Shown in pieces: positions 60,884 to 64,000 of a stretch of DNA of 64,000 nt. The DNA comes from Actinomycetota bacterium (GTDB lineage Bacteria > Actinomycetota > Thermoleophilia > BMS3ABIN01), in NCBI GenBank assembly GCA_023382335.1, contig JAMCPM010000011.1, positions 129,229-193,228 of the forward strand, given 5' to 3'. The notes under the pieces were generated by a model. The model was given only the letters and a program-made list of their open reading frames with translations. It had not been told where the DNA came from and did not search any database. Positions within the stretch are counted from its first letter, which is position 1, and each line of letters opens with the position of its first letter. A program made the translations under genes and the position numbers.

Positions 60884-61690
60884 ATGAACAGCGATTTAAA
60901 AGACACCCTAGTTAATGAAACGAAGCCCGAGAGCTACGTGCTGGAACACGTCAGCCCCTCGCAGTTAAACATGTGGATGCGCTGTCAGAAACAGTGGCGC
61001 TTCCGCTATATCGATGGGCTCATCATTCCTACAGCGGCGCAGCTGCTTTTGGGCTCGGCCTACCATTCCGGGCTCGAATTCAACTACACCAACAAGATCG
61101 AGTCGAAAGAGGACATGCCGGCGGATGAGGTTATTGGTGCCTTCGCCGATAAGTTCGAGGCCCGCGCGGACTCTGAGGAGATCGACTGGCGGGACTCGAA
61201 GCCTGGGGAAGTGCTGGACCGAGGTGTGGCGCTGACGCGCTGCCACATGCAGACCAGGGCACCCGAGATTCAGCCGGTCGAGGTCGAGACGCGCAAATCC
61301 ATCACATTGCCAAGCGGCATCGAGCTTCTGGCGATTCTCGATCTCAAAGATGATCGGGGCATCATCCGCGATCACAAGACCGGCAAGCGCAAGAAGAGCC
61401 AGGGCGACCTCGACAAGGATACACAGGCCACAGCCAATCTCATCGTTGACCCGGACGCCACGGGCTTTGGCTGGGAGACAGCAATCACCAACAGCAAGGG
61501 AGCCGACTGCCAGTTCCTCGAAACCTCGCGCTCACAGGCTGAGAAGGACTGGTATCTCGCCAACATCGAGGCGACCATCAAGCAGATACAGAGCGCCATT
61601 CAGACCGGCATTTTCGTAGGCAACACGAACGGCTGGCACTGCGGCCCGGACTTCTGCGGCTGGTTCAATATCTGCAAGCCGAGGTGCTGA
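60884..61690 (+). CDS. Phage PD-(D/E)XK nuclease (Cas4/RecB-like, probable Fe-S)
   Basis: A 268-residue exonuclease-like protein. VSPSQLNMWMRCQKQWRFRY begins the domain, GSAYHSGLE gives the conserved His, LLAILDLKDD and IRDHKTGK give the D...DxK active site. The first cysteine plus a C-terminal set (HCGPDFCGWFNICKPRC) are arranged like the Fe-S cluster of Cas4 and AddB. ATG 60884 has GGAG upstream. In phages such nucleases act with an ssDNA-annealing ATPase in recombination; the neighbours fit. Confidence 0.85.
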   Translation: MNSDLKDTLVNETKPESYVLEHVSPSQLNMWMRCQKQWRFRYIDGLIIPTAAQLLLGSAYHSGLEFNYTNKIESKEDMPADEVIGAFADKFEARADSEEIDWRDSKPGEVLDRGVALTRCHMQTRAPEIQPVEVETRKSITLPSGIELLAILDLKDDRGIIRDHKTGKRKKSQGDLDKDTQATANLIVDPDATGFGWETAITNSKGADCQFLETSRSQAEKDWYLANIEATIKQIQSAIQTGIFVGNTNGWHCGPDFCGWFNICKPRC

Positions 61691-61692
61691 AA

Positions 61693-62415
61693 TTGACAAA
61701 CGATCTCAACATAAAAAAGCCCAAAGACACCGTTCAGGACGCGCTTAAACTGGTTGTCTACGGCGATAGCGGCGTTGGCAAAACCGTGTTCGGTTCGACC
61801 GCCCCCAAACCCCTCTACATCTCCTGCGAGGCGGGACTGCTTTCCATCGCCGACAAGAATATCGACGTGGTGGAGATCGGCACATGGCCGGACCTCGTGG
61901 CCGCATTTGAGCTTCTTAAATCGGGCAGCCATCCGTACAAATCGGTGGTTCTGGATTCGCTTACCGAATTGCAGAAGAAGCACCAGGACTACCTGCTTTC
62001 GAAGAACGGTCAGCCTCGGCTTTCAATGCAGGGCTGGGGCGACAACATCCAGGCCACGCGCAAGGTCTGCCGGACGTTTCGCGATCTGCCTATGAACGTG
62101 ATTCTGATTGCCCTGGCTGGCGAGATCGCCGGGGAGGACGGCTCTGGCACCCCCAGGAAGCGGTTCGCCCTCAACGGTAAGGATCTGCCCAACGAGGTCA
62201 TGGGTTTCTTCGATCTGGTGGGCTACATGTTCACGCGGGACGAGAAAGACGATGCCGGCCAGGTCATCACGAAGCGGGCCATCCGCTTTCAATCCAATGA
62301 ATTCATCCCGGCCAAGGACCGCTCCGGTAAGCTCGACTCGCTGGAACCGCCCAACTTCATGACCATCTACGACAAGGTCTTTGCCAACGGCAAAAAGGAG
62401 GGAGCCGCGAAATGA
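61693..62415 (+). CDS. Sak4-like phage recombination ATPase
   Basis: A 240-residue RecA-fold ATPase of the phage nucleotide-binding/Sak4 type. Walker A is VYGDSGVGKTVFGS, YISCEAGLLSI follows, Walker B is SVVLDSLTELQ, and the C-terminus is short. Such single-domain RecA-like proteins anneal single strands in phage recombination. TTG 61693 is preferred to GTG 61684 because GAGG is well spaced. It overlaps the DUF669 gene by four bases. Confidence 0.83.
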   Translation: MTNDLNIKKPKDTVQDALKLVVYGDSGVGKTVFGSTAPKPLYISCEAGLLSIADKNIDVVEIGTWPDLVAAFELLKSGSHPYKSVVLDSLTELQKKHQDYLLSKNGQPRLSMQGWGDNIQATRKVCRTFRDLPMNVILIALAGEIAGEDGSGTPRKRFALNGKDLPNEVMGFFDLVGYMFTRDEKDDAGQVITKRAIRFQSNEFIPAKDRSGKLDSLEPPNFMTIYDKVFANGKKEGAAK

Positions 62416-62882
62416 CCATAAATCTCGGTAAAAATCTCAGTGACATAGAAACCGAGGAGACCTACGGTCCGATGCCCGTCGGCGATTACAAAGCAGTCGT
62501 GGTGGAGGCCATCGAGAAGGTCTCGCAGAGTGGCAACGACATGATCGAACTGCAGATTAAGCTCGAAGGCAATGAGCGGTACGACGGCAAGCTATTCTGG
62601 CGGTACCTGGTCTTCGGACTGGAGTACTCGCTGGAAGCTCTCAAACGCGACATGACATGCCTCGGCATGAACACCGATAACGTCACCACTGTTAGCGCGG
62701 AGCAGTTCATAAACCGTCGCTGCCGCGTTCACACAAAGCGCGAAGAATACAACGGCGAGCTCAAGGACAAAATCCACTATCTCAAGCCGTATGAAAGTAG
62801 CAGTGGGTCTCCGGCAACCTCAGACGAAGAACCCCTCCCTGAAGAACCCCAGGGTGTGTCTGACGACGACATTCCTTTCTAA
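62412..62882 (+). CDS. DUF669 protein with SSB-like acidic tail
   Basis: A 156-residue DUF669 protein, usually found beside Sak-type and RecT-type recombinases. YGPMPVGDYKAVVVEAIE, IELQIKLEGNERYDGKLFW and YLVFGLEYSLEALKRDM are the OB-like core. The C-terminus ends in DDDIPF, the same tip as bacterial SSB that recruits repair proteins. It probably binds single-stranded DNA in this module. ATGA overlap with the ATPase gene. Confidence 0.83.
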   Translation: MTINLGKNLSDIETEETYGPMPVGDYKAVVVEAIEKVSQSGNDMIELQIKLEGNERYDGKLFWRYLVFGLEYSLEALKRDMTCLGMNTDNVTTVSAEQFINRRCRVHTKREEYNGELKDKIHYLKPYESSSGSPATSDEEPLPEEPQGVSDDDIPF

Positions 62883-62886
62883 GGTG

Positions 62887-64000
62887 ATGGCTATGGAAAA
62901 TCTCAGGATTATCAAACTCGAAGCTGAGAATTTCAAGCGCCTGCGGGCCGTGGAGATCACCCCCGACGGCAACATGGTGGTAATCAGCGGCAGGAACGAG
63001 CAGGGCAAGAGCTCGGTGCTGGATGCCATCTGGTCTGCCATCGGCGGCAAGGCGGGCTCTGACGGCCTCTCCCGGCCCATCAGGGACGGCGAGGAGACCG
63101 CACAGGTCACAGTCGATCTAGGTGAGATCATCGTCACCCGCAAGTGGACCGCCAAAGCCAGCTACCTGACCGTGGAGAACCGGGACGGGGCGGTGTTCAA
63201 ATCGCCCCAGTCCATGCTGGACGAACTGGTGGGCCAGATCTCCTTCGACCCGCTGGCATTTTCGCAGATGAAGGAACGGGAGCAGCGTGAGACGTTGCTG
63301 GCCCTGGTCGATCTCGGACTGGACCTTAATGAGTGGGAACGTCGCTACGGTGATCTTTACTCCGAACGAGCCGAGGTCAATCGCGCCGTCAAGGAAGATG
63401 AGGGGGCGGCCGCCAAGCTGCCGGCGGTCCCGGAAGACACTCCCGATGAAGAAGTCTCCGGGCAGATCGTGCTCGACGAGATGCAGGCGGCTCAGGAGAT
63501 CAAGGCTGCCAACGACCGGAAGCGGCAACATCTGGAAGCTCTACAGAACGAGGCGCGCGACAAGGAACGTGATCTCAATGAGGCCCGCGGAAAGCTGGAA
63601 GAACTCAAAAACGCTGTCGAGGAGCAGGAGATACTCGTGCTCGCCCTCCTCGGCGAAATTGATTCCAAGGACAACGCAGCCGCAAGCCTCGCTGTTGAGA
63701 TCGAGGATCTGGAAGACCCAGACCTTTCAGTATTCCAGGACAAGCTGGCCCGGCTCGAAACCGTCAATGCCAACGTCCGGGTCAAGCAGCAGCGACGGGA
63801 CCTCGAAGCCTCGGCTGCGGAGCATCGAGCCAGGTCGAAGGAGTTCACTGATCGGATCAAGGCCCTCGAGCAGGAGAAGGCCGACGCGCTGGCAGCAGCC
63901 AACATGCCCATAGCGGACCTCGGCTTCGACGCCGAGGGCGTCACCTACAAGGGCGTCCCATTTAGCCAGGCATCGGGCGCGGAGAAGCTGCGCGTATCGC
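62887..64000 (+). CDS. RecF/SMC-like ATPase (partial)
   Basis: At least 371 codons, open to the window end. It starts MAMENLRIIKLEAENFKRLR, typical of RecF/Rad50/SMC N-termini. VVISGRNEQGKSSVLDAIW is the Walker A. A long coiled coil spans about 150-345, and FSQASGAEKLRVS begins the ABC signature, where the window ends. Phage members act in recombination-dependent replication with nucleases. ATG 62887 follows the DUF669 stop by four bases. Confidence 0.86.
   Translation, partial: MAMENLRIIKLEAENFKRLRAVEITPDGNMVVISGRNEQGKSSVLDAIWSAIGGKAGSDGLSRPIRDGEETAQVTVDLGEIIVTRKWTAKASYLTVENRDGAVFKSPQSMLDELVGQISFDPLAFSQMKEREQRETLLALVDLGLDLNEWERRYGDLYSERAEVNRAVKEDEGAAAKLPAVPEDTPDEEVSGQIVLDEMQAAQEIKAANDRKRQHLEALQNEARDKERDLNEARGKLEELKNAVEEQEILVLALLGEIDSKDNAAASLAVEIEDLEDPDLSVFQDKLARLETVNANVRVKQQRRDLEASAAEHRARSKEFTDRIKALEQEKADALAAANMPIADLGFDAEGVTYKGVPFSQASGAEKLRVS

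Overview
The window looks like a chromosomal segment of a GC-rich bacterium, most likely a deep-branching Actinomycetota lineage that is at least partly anaerobic, with the early region of a prophage at its right end. The taxonomic call is an inference. It rests on a CysO/Mec-like sulfur-carrier cysteine cluster, frequent GTG/TTG starts, two promoters that predict leaderless mRNAs, BlaI/M56 control and many Fe-S proteins. No 16S or other decisive marker is present. No rRNA, tRNA or CRISPR array was seen.

Layout. 1-5.1 kb: sulfur assimilation. It holds cysE (partial), a NIL-domain protein, and a seven-gene minus-strand operon running Rrf2 regulator, cysK/cysM, TusA, ThiS/CysO-like carrier, MoeB/ThiF E1, JAMM protease, LarE-type sulfur transferase. 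A near-perfect sigma-70 promoter drives it. 5.2-16.2 kb: archease/RtcB RNA repair, an MTA phosphorylase-family enzyme, two M23-like proteins, two AI-2E family permeases, MurE, MetG and TatD. 16.3-18.8 kb: an isc-type operon made of an Rrf2-TusA fusion, cysteine desulfurase and IscU. 18.9-33.7 kb: c-di-GMP signalling (HD-GYP protein, two diguanylate cyclases, a c-di-GMP-I riboswitch), a DUF4388 protein, a K+ channel, ArgS, MFS, MutM, an M28 peptidase and an L,D-transpeptidase. 33.7-39 kb: thioredoxin, ferredoxin, an FmdB protein, an ECF sigma/anti-sigma pair, and a panC-panD-yjbQ-HPS/RraA operon. 39-43.9 kb: a second FmdB protein, uracil-DNA glycosylase, the t6A genes tsaE-tsaB-rimI-tsaD and a phosphoribosyltransferase. 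44-48.9 kb: a lipoprotein plus NapH-like polyferredoxin, facing a BlaI/M56 pair; similar dyads lie before both units. 49-58.7 kb: a classic housekeeping run, rpsB-tsf-pyrH-frr-uppS-cdsA-dxr-rseP-ispG-proS. 58.9-64 kb: tightly packed small phage genes, then an HNH endonuclease and a replication/recombination module (PD-(D/E)XK nuclease, Sak4-like ATPase, DUF669 protein with an SSB-like tail, and a RecF/SMC-like ATPase cut by the window end).

Most notable are three things. First, the sulfur economy: two Rrf2 regulators with different cysteine spacings, two TusA domains (one fused to a regulator), a carrier protein whose Gly-Gly end is masked by extra residues beside a JAMM protease, and a desulfurase lacking the usual PLP-binding Asp. 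Second, a c-di-GMP riboswitch with its own terminator ahead of a small secreted protein of unknown function. Third, the prophage recombination module. Starts were chosen by Shine-Dalgarno spacing, stop-start overlaps and family length, and often lie inside the longest open frame.
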